From NCBI GenBank assembly GCA_023433515.1, contig JAEZCN010000121.1, forward strand, positions 1 to 30,247: 30,247 bases of DNA, read 5' to 3'. The notes below the pieces were generated by a model that saw nothing but the letters and a program-made list of their open reading frames with translations, searched no databases and was not told where the DNA came from. Positions 8,556 to 16,969 of this stretch are shown in pieces. The DNA is from Pseudomonadota bacterium. Lineage in GTDB: Bacteria; Pseudomonadota; Gammaproteobacteria; Steroidobacterales; Steroidobacteraceae. The position numbers and the translations under genes were made by a program. Position 1 is the stretch's first letter, and each line of letters starts with the position of its first letter.

Positions 8556-9701
8556 ATGTCGACGCATGGGGGCTCCGAGCCGGCTTTCTCGCTCGGAATA
8601 GAAGAAGAGTACTTGTTAGTGGATCTCGCCACGCGCGATCTCGTGGCCGATCCACCCGCCGAGCTCCTCCAGCGTTGCATCGCCGAGACCGACGGACGCG
8701 TGAGTCCCGAATTCCTGCGTTCGCAGCTCGAGGTGAAGACCTCGGTCTGCGGATCCGTCGCGGCGATGCGTTCGCAGCTCGCCACCCTGCGCCGCAAGGT
8801 CTGCGAGATCGCGGCGGACTACGGCATCGCGCCGGTCGCCGCCTCGACGCATCCCTTCGCCCGCTCGCCCAACCGGCCCGCGCACACACAGGAGCAGCGC
8901 TACTCCTCGATCGCGCGCGAAGTGCAGGGCGGTGCGGGGCGCATGATCATCTGCGGCATGCACGTGCACGTCGGCCTGGAAGACGACGAGCTGCGCATCG
9001 ACGTCATGAACCAGCTTTCCTATTTCGTGCCGCACCTGCTGGCGCTGTCGTGTTCGTCACCGTTCTGGCAGGGCGACGACATGGGCATGCAGTCGTTCCG
9101 GCTGATGCTGCTGTCGTCGCTGCCGCGCACGGGCCTGCCGGAGAGATTCGAAAGTTATGGCGAGTTCCGCCGGCACCTCGATGCGCTGGTGCGCAACGGA
9201 CTCATCGAGGACACGACCAAGATCTGGTGGGACATCCGCCCGAGCTCGCGTTATCCGACGCTCGAAACGCGTGTGTTCGACTGCTGCACGCACCTCGACG
9301 ACGCGGTGTGCCTCGCGGCTCTCACCCTGTCGCTGGTGCGCATGCTTTACCGCCTGCGCAGGGAGAACAAGACCTGGCGGCGTTACCCGCGCATGCTGAT
9401 CGCCGAGAACCGCTGGCGCGCGATGCGCTTTGGCGCAGACGCGAGCCTGCTGGATCTCGCGCGCGGCGAACTCGTGCCGTTCGCCGAGTTGCTCGAGGAG
9501 CTGCTGTCGCTCACGCGGGAACACGCGATCGCGCTCGATTGCCTGCCGGAAACCGAACACGCGCGCACGCTGCTCAAGCGCGGCACGAGCGCGCACCAGC
9601 AATTGGCGGTCTACCAGACGGCGCGCTCGCAGGGCGCCACCGACGGCGAGGCGCTGTCGGCCGTGGTAGGCTGGCTCGCGAAGACGACCTGCGCCGTCTA
9701 G
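8556..9701 (+). CDS. ybdK: Carboxylate-amine ligase, YbdK/GCS2 family
   Basis: A 381-residue ATP-grasp-like ligase of the glutamate-cysteine ligase 2 family (E. coli YbdK is 372). The family opening FSLGIEEEYLLVD is at about 11-23. Also visible are ICGMHVHVGL, with metal/substrate-binding histidines, SSPFWQG, the block IWWDIRPSSRYPTLETRVFD and the C-terminal AENRWRAMRFG. YbdK shows weak glutamate-cysteine ligase activity in vitro and its physiological role is unsettled, so the substrate is left open. ATG 8556 lies 33 bp after the preceding stop, so it may be cotranscribed with the c-di-GMP gene. The leucine codon TTA in EYLLVD is unusual for this GC-rich DNA. The stop codon is TAG at 9699. 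Confidence 0.9.
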   Translation: MSTHGGSEPAFSLGIEEEYLLVDLATRDLVADPPAELLQRCIAETDGRVSPEFLRSQLEVKTSVCGSVAAMRSQLATLRRKVCEIAADYGIAPVAASTHPFARSPNRPAHTQEQRYSSIAREVQGGAGRMIICGMHVHVGLEDDELRIDVMNQLSYFVPHLLALSCSSPFWQGDDMGMQSFRLMLLSSLPRTGLPERFESYGEFRRHLDALVRNGLIEDTTKIWWDIRPSSRYPTLETRVFDCCTHLDDAVCLAALTLSLVRMLYRLRRENKTWRRYPRMLIAENRWRAMRFGADASLLDLARGELVPFAELLEELLSLTREHAIALDCLPETEHARTLLKRGTSAHQQLAVYQTARSQGATDGEALSAVVGWLAKTTCAV

Positions 9702-9734
9702 TTTGACGGGCGTATTCGCCCGGGGGAGGCGACG

Positions 9735-10496
9735 ATGATCAGACCAGCCTGGTTATTGTGGACATTCGCGGCCGGTGTCGCGGTCGGCGCATTCGCGATG
9801 CGCGCCATGTACGGCACGTCTTCCGCCGCCGTGCCAACCGCTTCGATCGAGAGCTCCGCGACGCCCGTGGCCCTTCCCGTCGAAGTCGAGAAATCCGCTC
9901 CGCGGGAAACGGCGACGCCGTTGTCGGCCGTCTCCTTGCCGAACGCGCCCCGGAAGGTCGAGAGCGCTTTGCCCGTCGCGCCGGCCCCCGCCAACGAGGT
10001 GGCGCAGCCCGTCGATCTGGGCCCTGCCTTCGAGAAGGCGCTGGCGGACGATGCGCAGCCGGGTCACCACGACCAGGTCCGCGAGGCACACCGGGAGCTC
10101 GAGCGCGAGACACGCGACGAAGGCTGGGCATTCACCATGGAGTCCGAGCTGCAAGGCGCGATGATCAACGAGATCGCGACCAGCGCGTTCAACGCCGAGC
10201 ACATCGAGTGCCGCGCCACGTTGTGCGAAGTGAGGCTATCGGGGAACACATCGCTGCAGAGCGAGGCCATGAAACGCTGGCACGAGAGTTTCATCGGCCG
10301 CGCCGATCCGACACTCGGTCAGCGGCTGTTGCTCAACTATTCGTCGTCGATCAGCGAAAACGACCGCACGGACCTGCTCATGATCTTCCGCAGGCCGCCG
10401 CCACCCGGATCGACGCCGGAATCCCCGCCGCCGCAGCAGTCGCAGCCGATCGAGAAGCAGATCCGGAAAGTCGCGCGCCAGGAAGGCGCGGTCTAG
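9735..10496 (+). CDS. Membrane-anchored protein of unknown function with CxxxxC pair
   Basis: A 253-residue protein with one N-terminal membrane segment (about 5-22) and no obvious cleavage site, so it is probably anchored in the inner membrane facing the periplasm. A Pro/Ala/Val/Ser-rich low-complexity linker runs to about 90, then a charged helical part, then a compact domain (about 125-220) with a cysteine pair in ECRATLCEV (C159 and C164) that could form a disulfide. The C-terminus is Pro/Gln-rich. A strong ribosome site, GGGGGAGG, precedes the ATG. The gene begins 33 bp after the ligase stop, and its own stop touches the stop of the convergent protease gene (TAGCTA), so the two transcripts probably overlap. 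I recognise no function. Confidence 0.82.
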   Translation: MIRPAWLLWTFAAGVAVGAFAMRAMYGTSSAAVPTASIESSATPVALPVEVEKSAPRETATPLSAVSLPNAPRKVESALPVAPAPANEVAQPVDLGPAFEKALADDAQPGHHDQVREAHRELERETRDEGWAFTMESELQGAMINEIATSAFNAEHIECRATLCEVRLSGNTSLQSEAMKRWHESFIGRADPTLGQRLLLNYSSSISENDRTDLLMIFRRPPPPGSTPESPPPQQSQPIEKQIRKVARQEGAV

Positions 10497-11831
10497 CTAT
10501 TCGGCCCCGCAGACCGCGTCGCTCACAACCTGCGCGAGCGCGGTGCAGGCATTCACCGAGAGGAACGCGCCGTGCGTCGTATCGTGCCGGCGCGTGGACC
10601 GGGCGAGCAGGCTGCGCACCCGCTCCACGCCGAGCTTGTGGTTGCGCGCCAGCAGCAGGGCGACCACGCCGGTCACCTGCGCGGTGGCGAGAGAGCTGCC
10701 GGAGGCGAAATCGTAGTGCCCGTCGGGCACCAGGGTCACGATGTCGCGGGCCGGCGCGCGCAGCAGACCTTCTTCCGGGCGTTGCGCGTCTTCCGATTCG
10801 GCGACGGCCAGCACGTTCGGTAGTTTGGCGGGGAACCCGAAGCGCGGATCCGCGGACGCGGCCCCGACCACGATCACTCCCGAGCTCGTGGCCTTGTCGA
10901 CCAGCGCCTCGAGCAGCGAATCGGCCGGTCCCACCAGGCTGAGGTTGATGACTTGAGCTTTCGCCGTGAGCGCGTCGGCGAGCGCCTGCGCGATCGTGAA
11001 CGAATTGCAGCGGCCAGCCGCACTGGCTGTCGGCTGCCAGCAGGCCTTGTACGCGAACAGGCGGACGCCCGGCGCGACGCCGACGATGCCGATGCCGTTG
11101 TTGGCGGCCGCCGCGATGAGCCCGGCCACCTGCGTGCCATGGCGGTCGGCGCGGAACGCGGCGCTGTCGTCGTCGACGTAATTGCGGGTCGCCTGGGTGC
11201 GCCCCGCGAGTTCCGGGTGCGACGTATCCACGCCGGTGTCGATCACCGCGACGCGCACGCCGAGGCCGCGGCTCACGCGGTGCGCATCCGCGACGTCGAG
11301 CGCGCTCACGTTGGTCTGCAGTTTCGCGTAAGGATCGTCGAAGCCGGGACTGGTCGCGGACTCGAATTCGTTGAGCGGCTGGGCGATCAGCACGCGTTTG
11401 TCGGCCGAAAGCCGCTGCAGCATCGCCTCGCGCGTGGTGCCGGGCGGAATCCGGAACAACACGCAGTGCATGTGCAGCCGTTCGATCGGCCACTCTGACA
11501 CCAGCGTGAGTAAGTGGGCGCGCGCCAGGTCGCGGATCACCGCGGCCGCGGTCGCGCCGATCCGATAGTTGGAGGCCGGGCCGTAGCCGTGCGCCGTACC
11601 GCCGACGGCGGCGGCTCGACCGGCGACGGGATTCGCCACGGCCACCACGATGAACTGGCCGGGGTCGGTGCGTACCTCGGGCGGCGTGAGCACGGGCGGA
11701 GGTGCGGCATGTCCGGTGTCGGGACCCAGCAGGCACGCCGTTACGAGCAAGGCCGCGAGCACCCATTCGCGAATGAGCGGGTGCGCGAGCGTCCGGGACT
11801 CAGCGCGCGACAGGTTGGGCGAAGTCCACAT
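10497..11831 (-). CDS. Exported subtilisin-like serine protease (S8 family)
   Basis: A 444-residue subtilase. The chosen ATG overlaps the anti-sigma gene by 32 bp. It is followed by a hydrophobic export signal at about 21-33 that could end in a lipobox (VTAC, Cys33) or be cut near A42. A pro-region of about 110 residues precedes the catalytic domain. The triad is D198 (VAVIDTGVD), H231 (RHGTQVAG) and S380 (SGSSLATAQ). Two departures are clear. The usual oxyanion asparagine of the AAGN block is replaced (VIVVGAASADP), and the S-M-A-x-P-H segment after the serine reads S-L-A-T-A-Q. Activity may therefore be weak, specialised or lost. As the last gene of the sigma/anti-sigma cluster it may act on the anti-sigma factor (inference). 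An in-frame start 54 bp further upstream is possible but would place an Arg-rich tail before the signal. Confidence 0.88.
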   Translation of the reverse strand: MWTSPNLSRAESRTLAHPLIREWVLAALLVTACLLGPDTGHAAPPPVLTPPEVRTDPGQFIVVAVANPVAGRAAAVGGTAHGYGPASNYRIGATAAAVIRDLARAHLLTLVSEWPIERLHMHCVLFRIPPGTTREAMLQRLSADKRVLIAQPLNEFESATSPGFDDPYAKLQTNVSALDVADAHRVSRGLGVRVAVIDTGVDTSHPELAGRTQATRNYVDDDSAAFRADRHGTQVAGLIAAAANNGIGIVGVAPGVRLFAYKACWQPTASAAGRCNSFTIAQALADALTAKAQVINLSLVGPADSLLEALVDKATSSGVIVVGAASADPRFGFPAKLPNVLAVAESEDAQRPEEGLLRAPARDIVTLVPDGHYDFASGSSLATAQVTGVVALLLARNHKLGVERVRSLLARSTRRHDTTHGAFLSVNACTALAQVVSDAVCGAE

Positions 11832-12492
11832 TCGGATCCTTCGAAATGACCGCCGCGACGGACTCCGCGGTCGCACCCGAAGCAACGGCGTCCGCCGAAA
11901 GCACCGCCGTGTAATTGCCGGCCTTGCCAGGGCCCTCGACGATCGTGAGGCCCTGGTGAGCGAGCAGGGTGTTGATCGTTCCGACCGACGCGTCGGACGC
12001 GAACACGACGCGCAACGTCGGCGCGATGCGCTCGCGTTCCGCCGTGGCCACCGTCGTGAAACCGCCGTGCGCGTTCGCGGCGGAAGGTTGCGCGCCGCCG
12101 CGCAGCGCGGTCGTCCCGAGAATGCCCAGGCCGATGGCCTGCACCACCACGGCGGCGGCCAGCCAGCGCACCGTGCGCGAGCTGCGTCCGCCGGACAACA
12201 TCGATTCTGAGCCCGTGCCCTGCAGCGACGCGACCTCGGATGCCTCGACGCGCGCCCATAGCTTGTCGAACGACTGTTGCTCTTCCTCGGCCTCGGCGGG
12301 CATTGCGACGGCTCCGGCCTGGCTCATTCGCGCCGCGAGCTCGCGCTGCGAGATGATCTCGGCGCGGCACTCCGCACAGGACTGCACGTGCGCTTCGACC
12401 CATTCTCGGTCGGGAAGCCCGATGCGGCCGTTGGCAAGCCAGGGCAGTAGCGCCCAGGCCTCGGCATGCGTGTCGGGAATGCGGGGATTCAT
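11800..12492 (-). CDS. Membrane anti-sigma factor with zinc-finger (ZAS/zf-HC2) domain
   Basis: A 230-residue single-pass membrane protein. The cytoplasmic part holds the anti-sigma zinc motif H-x3-C-x2-C (H35, C39, C42). A Glu/Gln-rich linker follows, the membrane helix is at about 107-130, and the periplasmic domain occupies about 158-228. ATGA overlap with the sigma gene (4 bp) shows tight coupling, as expected for a cognate pair. The periplasmic domain carries LTIV at 182 and AQPV at 225. The pro-region of the neighbouring protease carries LTLV and AQPL 42 residues apart, against 43 here, so the two domains look related and resemble subtilisin propeptide/inhibitor I9 folds. By family knowledge, the N-terminal domain sequesters the sigma factor until a periplasmic signal releases it; the signal is unknown. 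Confidence 0.9.
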   Translation of the reverse strand: MNPRIPDTHAEAWALLPWLANGRIGLPDREWVEAHVQSCAECRAEIISQRELAARMSQAGAVAMPAEAEEEQQSFDKLWARVEASEVASLQGTGSESMLSGGRSSRTVRWLAAAVVVQAIGLGILGTTALRGGAQPSAANAHGGFTTVATAERERIAPTLRVVFASDASVGTINTLLAHQGLTIVEGPGKAGNYTAVLSADAVASGATAESVAAVISKDPNVDFAQPVAR

Positions 12493-13094
12493 GAATGGTC
12501 TCCGGACATGCCCGCCAGCGGAGGCAGGACTTGTTTGAGGGTTTCACGCGCCCTGAAGAGGCGGGTTTTCACGGTGTTCACGGGGCAGCCGAGGATCGCG
12601 GCCACTTCCTCGCAGGAGTGACCTAGGGTGTAGGTGAGTTCGAGCGCCATGCGTTGTTCCACCGGCAAGCGTTCGAGTCCGAGGGACAGCCACTGCTGGT
12701 TGGTCTCCTCCTCCTCGGAGGACCCGACGCTCACGGAATCCTCGTCGAAAGGCTCGTCGGAAACGGGACGCAGCTTCGCGCGGCGCAGGACGTTCAGCGC
12801 GCGGCGGTAGGCTATCCCGATGATCCAGGTCGAGAGCTGCGATGCCCCCCGGAACTCGCCCGCCTTTGTCCATACGACCCAGAACGTGTCATTGACGACT
12901 TCCTCGATGTCCTCCCGACGCACCGACATGCGCGCCAGCAGGCGGGACAGCCGCTGGTAGTAGTTTGCGTACAGGGCGCGGAAGGCCGCCTGGTCGCGTC
13001 CGCGCACGATCCGGTCGAGCAGCTCCCGGTCCGAGACATCGGAAGTGGGGCCCGCGGGCCGCGGAGCGAGCGTTTCTACGGTCTTCAAGGCCAC
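12489..13094 (-). CDS. ECF-type RNA polymerase sigma factor
   Basis: A 201-residue sigma-70 family factor with region 2 at about 35-103 (ALYANYYQRLSRLLARM, then DIEEVVNDTFWVVW, STWIIGIAYRRALNVLR) and region 4 at about 139-190 (LPVEQRMALELTYTLG, then the helix-turn-helix EEVAAILGCPVNTVKTRLFRAR). The linker between them is acidic (SSEEEE). The start is GTG at 13094, with GGAG 10 bp upstream; the open frame continues far upstream but over the outer-membrane gene, and has no sigma-like sequence there. It is the first gene of a sigma/anti-sigma/protease unit. It probably regulates its own operon and possibly the upstream outer-membrane gene. I could not pick a convincing ECF promoter by eye. Confidence 0.92.
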   Translation of the reverse strand: MALKTVETLAPRPAGPTSDVSDRELLDRIVRGRDQAAFRALYANYYQRLSRLLARMSVRREDIEEVVNDTFWVVWTKAGEFRGASQLSTWIIGIAYRRALNVLRRAKLRPVSDEPFDEDSVSVGSSEEEETNQQWLSLGLERLPVEQRMALELTYTLGHSCEEVAAILGCPVNTVKTRLFRARETLKQVLPPLAGMSGDHS

Positions 13095-13104
13095 GGCATC
13101 GAAT

Positions 13105-13108
13105 CTCC
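13105..13108 (-). promoter_or_regulatory. Ribosome binding site supporting the sigma-factor GTG start
   Basis: On the minus strand GGAG lies 10 bp before the GTG at 13094. There is no in-frame ATG near the start of the recognisable sigma domain, so this site decides the start choice. Spacing is slightly long, so confidence is moderate. Confidence 0.45.
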
Positions 13109-13165
13109 GGGGGGAGCGGCTGCCGGATGAGTACCGGGGGCCGGGCGCAAGGTTCCCGGACTGGC

Positions 13166-13930
13166 CTAGAGGGTCGTCGAAAAGCGCCACAGGGCGGTCA
13201 GCGCCACGCGGTCGCCGACCGAGTCGCTGGGGAAGTGTTCCTCCGCGCGGCCGTCGACCCCGAGGTAAGCGAGCTGCAGTTCGAAGGGCCGGAACGTCGC
13301 CGTGACGGTGGCGTTCCAGTAGTTGTAGCTGTCGTCGTAGACCGATTCGAGCCCGTAGTGACCGAAGCCGGCGGACACCGACCAGCGTTCGCTGAAGGCG
13401 TGCCGCGCGGACAACTCGAGCGCCCAGGTGTCGCCGTTCTCCTCGTAGCCGGGCGCGGTGCCGACGGCGTCCGTGTCGGGCGAGTAGATAGCCGCGAGAA
13501 AGGCGCGGTTGCGGAAACCGAGCGTCGTCGTGAGTTCGGTGCGATTGTAGTTCGCGCGCCGCGGATCGTCCGGGTAGACATACTGCGAGACGCGCAGGTC
13601 GAGCGAGTAATCCTCGGAGATGCTCCAGTACCTGCCGATCCATGCGTCGATCTCGACCGCGGGACTCGGGCCCGGATTCGGATCCACCGTCGCGACGAAC
13701 GCGCCGACGTAGAACTCCCGCGGGAATTCGACATCGAGCGAACCCTGGGCCGCGGGTTTTCCGCGCGTCAGCGAAATCCCGCGGAACACGAAATCGGAGG
13801 TCGCTCCGAGGCTGCCCGAGAAGACGTAGACGGTCTCGGCCCTCGCCGCAGCGCTGCCGAGGAGGGCCGTGATGAGGGGCATGAACAGGAGCAAACGTGG
13901 CCGCGTGTGCGGTCGGAAGACATGCGTCAC
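13166..13930 (-). CDS. Putative outer membrane protein, TIGR02001 (Gcw_chp) family
   Basis: A 254-residue exported beta-rich protein. From the GTG at 13930 it has a good Sec signal: Arg/His-rich start, then LLLFMPLITALLGSAAARA, cut before ETVYVFSG. The alternative ATG at 13882 would leave a signal without positive charges, so GTG is preferred. The mature start SGSLGATSDFVFRGISLTRGKPAAQG is the hallmark of the TIGR02001 family, often annotated as TorF outer membrane proteins. Alternating amphipathic strands continue to the end (ALTALWRFSTTL). It lies 71 bp upstream of the sigma-factor gene on the same strand and may be its regulated target or cotranscribed with it. It is divergent from a GGDEF-EAL gene across 173 bp. 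No substrate can be named. Confidence 0.83.
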   Translation of the reverse strand: MTHVFRPHTRPRLLLFMPLITALLGSAAARAETVYVFSGSLGATSDFVFRGISLTRGKPAAQGSLDVEFPREFYVGAFVATVDPNPGPSPAVEIDAWIGRYWSISEDYSLDLRVSQYVYPDDPRRANYNRTELTTTLGFRNRAFLAAIYSPDTDAVGTAPGYEENGDTWALELSARHAFSERWSVSAGFGHYGLESVYDDSYNYWNATVTATFRPFELQLAYLGVDGRAEEHFPSDSVGDRVALTALWRFSTTL

Positions 13931-14103
13931 TGCCGGGGATTCCCTCAGGGCCTTCCATAGGCCGCGGCCAGTCTGCCGAGTCGATCCGGGGCTGGCAAGC
14001 GTGGATTCCGTTGCGAAACGTGACCTGTCTTCCTCGGGTCCGATGGCACTGTGAATGTCATCGGCGCGGTTTCGCCGACGTCTTGCGAGCATGGGCGTAC
14101 GCA

Positions 14104-16863
14104 ATGAGCCCGCGCATTTCCAGTCCGTTCGAACGACTCCTGCTACGGAACGCACGCGTGGTGACGTGGTGCGCGGCGACCTACGCCGGCCTGTGCTCGC
14201 TGGCGCTCGCGTTCCACCTGGGCGGCGACGGAGTCGTCGAGCTGCTCGGCGCCTGGGCTTCGTTGCCCATCATCGCCGCCATCTGCGCGCTGCTGTGGCC
14301 GGCCATCCGCGATCCGGCGCTGAGTCGCCGCCGGCGCGTCGCGTGGACGCTGGTGTTCGTGGCGCAGTTGCTCGACTTCGTGGCGAGCATGGGCTGGGGA
14401 TACGGCGTGCTCTCGGGCAACGTGTCGGCCGGCGCGTGGCCCGACGTGCTGTACGTGTTCTTCTATCCACTCATCGCGACGGCGTGCGTGCTGTTGTATC
14501 TCGATATCGGCGGCCGGCTCGATACGACGCGCGCGCTCGTCGATGCCGCGACGATCGCGATCGGCTGCGGATTGCTGCTGTGGTTCACGGCGCTCGCGCC
14601 GCTCGGCGGCATGAGCGGCGAACAGTTCGCATCGCACTGGGCGGTCGCCGGATACGGCCTCGGGAATGCGTTCGCGCTCATCGCCGCGGCATTGCTCGCG
14701 ATGCAGATCACGGACTGGCGCAACGAGCGCGCCATCGTCTTCATGCTGGTCGCGTTGGTGGTGACGCTGGTCGCCGACCTGCTGTGGGTGCATGCGGAGT
14801 TGCGCGGCGAATACCGTCTCGGCGGCGCCAGTGACATCGTCTACCTGGGTTACTACATCTGCTTCACGTTCGCCGCCCACCAACTGTTCGAGCGGCGCGC
14901 GGTCACGCCTTCACACGCCGCCCAGGGCGACCTGCGCGGCTCGTTGCCCGTGGTCGCGCTGATGGTAGGGATGGTCGCAATGCTCGACGATCAGCTTTCC
15001 GTGGCGACCGCCAATTCGACGGTCGTGATCACGGCAGTCGTGCTCGCGGTGCTGCTCGTCATCGCCGGACAGGCATTCGCTTCGCGGGAGATGAGCGCGT
15101 TGAATCGCGAAGTCGCGACGCGCCGGTTCGATGAGCGGCTCACCGAGCTCGTGCGCCGTTCGAGCGATCTCATCGCGATCTGCGATCCGGGCGGCCAGGT
15201 TCGTTACGTCAGTCCTTCCTGTGAGGCGGTGCTCGGACTCTCGTCCGCGCAGATCACGGGCCAGCGTCTCGAAGAGGTCCTGGGTCCGGATGCGAAACAC
15301 GTTCGCGCCGTGTTCGACGAGGTGCTCGAGATTCCGTATGCCGAGCGGACCACCGCGTTCTCCCGCACGCCGCCGGACGGCGAGCTGCGCTCGTACAAGG
15401 TGGTCGTCGCGAACCTGACGCACGTCGAATCGATCCGCGGCATCACGCTCAACATCCGCGACGTGTCGGATGCCGCGAAGCTCAACGAGCAGCTGCGCAC
15501 GCTCGCGTTCCACGATCCTCTCACCATGCTCGCCAACCGCAGCCTGTTCGCCGACCGCGTGCACGAGGCGATCAAGCGTTTTCCCGAGGGCATGACGCCC
15601 GCGGTGCTGTTCATCGACCTCGACAATTTCAAGACGGTCAACGACAGCATGGGCCACAGCGCGGGTGACCTGCTGTTGAGGGAATTCGCGCAGCGGCTCG
15701 TCAGGTGCACGCGCGCGGGTGACTCCGTCGCGCGTCTCGGCGGCGACGAATTCGCGGTACTGCTGGATCACGCGCCGGACGTCGAGGCGGCCCTGTCGGT
15801 GGCGCGCCAGGCCATCGACGCGTGCCGCCAGCCGTTCGAACTCGACGGCCAGCAGGTGCGGATCGGCGCGAGCATCGGCGTCGCGATCTCGGATCGCGCC
15901 AGCAACGTCGAGCGGCTGCTGCGCAACGCGGACGCCGCGATGTATGCGGCGAAGGCGCGCGGCAAGGGACACGCGGAAATCTTCGCGCCCGAGATGCTGC
16001 GCGAGGCGCGCCGCCGCATGCGCATCGAGAACGAACTCGCCGACGCACTCGAACTCGACCAGCTCGAGGCTCACTACCAGCCGATCGTGGACCTCTCTTC
16101 GCGCCGCATCGTGGGCGTCGAGGCGCTGATGCGCTGGCGCCATCCGACGCGCGGACTCGTGCCGCCCGGTGACTTCGTGCCGCTCGCGGAGGAGACCGGC
16201 CAGATCGTTCCGATGTCGCGCTGGATGCTCGAGCGCGCCTGCCGGGATCTCGTGCGCCTGCAGCGCGAGCTGTCGCACGTATCGGGCCTGCGTGTTGCCG
16301 TGAACATCTCGAGCCGCTACCTGAATCACGGGGACATCGTCGACGACGTGCGTTCCGTGCTGGCGGCGTACGAACTGCTGCCCGAGTGCCTGATCCTCGA
16401 AGTCACGGAGAGCCTGCTGCTGGAAAACTCCGCGCGCCTCGATCGCACCTTCCAGGAGCTCAAGGCAATGGGCGTGCGGCTCGCGCTCGACGACTTCGGT
16501 ACGGGGTATTCATCGCTTTCGTACCTTCATCGCTTCCCGATCGACATCCTCAAGATCGACCGCTCGTTCGTACAGCGGCTGCAGGGCGGCAAGGGCGAGG
16601 GCGAGAGGCAGGACGCGGTGGCGCTCGCCAAGGCGATCCTGTCCCTCGCGGCCGCGCTCGGGCTCGAAACGGTGGCGGAAGGAATCGAGGTGGAGGCGCA
16701 GCGTTCGACGCTGCTCGCGCTCGGATGCCGCACGGGGCAGGGTTATTCGTTCGGCGCCGCGATGGCGCTGAGCGAGCTGATCGCGATGCAGTGTAGTTTG
16801 TCGGCCACGCCGCAGATGCCGGCCGAAATCGCCCTGACGACGGAAGCGCGCCGCCGCGGCTGA
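14104..16863 (+). CDS. Multi-pass membrane PAS-GGDEF-EAL cyclic-di-GMP protein
   Basis: A 919-residue protein. The first 320 residues contain roughly eight to nine hydrophobic helices, forming a membrane sensor region of unrecognised type. A PAS domain follows (about 345-460), then GGDEF (about 465-630) with a perfect GGDEF at 546-550, then EAL (about 645-905) with EAL at 673-675. The phosphodiesterase residues are all canonical: VEALMRW, VNISS, EVTES, DDFGTGYSS, LKIDRSF, AEGIE and GQGYSFG. Both synthesis and breakdown of c-di-GMP are therefore possible, with the balance probably set by the membrane and PAS domains. The ATG was chosen because it begins just before the first hydrophobic helix; in-frame codons further upstream give an unlikely basic peptide. 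It is divergent from the outer-membrane gene and unrelated in sensor part to the other two c-di-GMP proteins here. Confidence 0.93.
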   Translation: MSPRISSPFERLLLRNARVVTWCAATYAGLCSLALAFHLGGDGVVELLGAWASLPIIAAICALLWPAIRDPALSRRRRVAWTLVFVAQLLDFVASMGWGYGVLSGNVSAGAWPDVLYVFFYPLIATACVLLYLDIGGRLDTTRALVDAATIAIGCGLLLWFTALAPLGGMSGEQFASHWAVAGYGLGNAFALIAAALLAMQITDWRNERAIVFMLVALVVTLVADLLWVHAELRGEYRLGGASDIVYLGYYICFTFAAHQLFERRAVTPSHAAQGDLRGSLPVVALMVGMVAMLDDQLSVATANSTVVITAVVLAVLLVIAGQAFASREMSALNREVATRRFDERLTELVRRSSDLIAICDPGGQVRYVSPSCEAVLGLSSAQITGQRLEEVLGPDAKHVRAVFDEVLEIPYAERTTAFSRTPPDGELRSYKVVVANLTHVESIRGITLNIRDVSDAAKLNEQLRTLAFHDPLTMLANRSLFADRVHEAIKRFPEGMTPAVLFIDLDNFKTVNDSMGHSAGDLLLREFAQRLVRCTRAGDSVARLGGDEFAVLLDHAPDVEAALSVARQAIDACRQPFELDGQQVRIGASIGVAISDRASNVERLLRNADAAMYAAKARGKGHAEIFAPEMLREARRRMRIENELADALELDQLEAHYQPIVDLSSRRIVGVEALMRWRHPTRGLVPPGDFVPLAEETGQIVPMSRWMLERACRDLVRLQRELSHVSGLRVAVNISSRYLNHGDIVDDVRSVLAAYELLPECLILEVTESLLLENSARLDRTFQELKAMGVRLALDDFGTGYSSLSYLHRFPIDILKIDRSFVQRLQGGKGEGERQDAVALAKAILSLAAALGLETVAEGIEVEAQRSTLLALGCRTGQGYSFGAAMALSELIAMQCSLSATPQMPAEIALTTEARRRG

Positions 16864-16938
16864 CCAACTACTCGCCGGCACTCGGGCATGGGATTTCCGG
16901 CCAACCGCGGGCCCGCACCGCCGCTGGGCACGCCTTAC

Positions 16939-16969
16939 CTGACATAACACGAAGAGCGGTTCTCATAAT
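16939..16969 (+). promoter_or_regulatory. Candidate sigma-70-like promoter for the downstream GAF/GGDEF/EAL gene
   Basis: CTGACA (16939-16944) and CATAAT (16964-16969) are separated by 19 bp, one to two bases longer than ideal. The -10 matches the consensus in five of six positions, which is notable in such GC-rich DNA. It would give a leader of roughly 125 bases before the GTG at 17101. The 237-bp gap 16864-17100 shows no other recognisable element. Confidence 0.33.

Noticed and set aside
4845..8567. A 3.7-kb uninterrupted antisense frame opposite the PAS/GAF/GGDEF/EAL gene
   Set aside because: The frame mirrors GC-rich codon structure of the plus-strand gene, the predicted peptide is His/Arg/Val-rich without any domain, and the sense strand encodes clear families throughout.
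12489..13958. An extended sigma factor starting near 13958
   Set aside because: The extra residues overlap the outer-membrane protein gene in another frame and do not resemble any sigma region; the recognisable sigma protein begins at GTG 13094.
13897..14103. An N-terminal extension of the membrane GGDEF-EAL protein
   Set aside because: The extension gives a basic peptide crossing the divergent promoter region; ATG 14104 sits just before the first membrane helix.
13931..14103. An ECF promoter for the outer-membrane/sigma operon
   Set aside because: Several GGAAT- and GAAAC-like words are present, but none has a well-spaced matching -10, so no site could be called.
14911..16329. A 472-residue antisense frame over the membrane GGDEF-EAL gene
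   Set aside because: It is a shadow of the sense gene in GC-rich DNA, with no domain or ribosome site.
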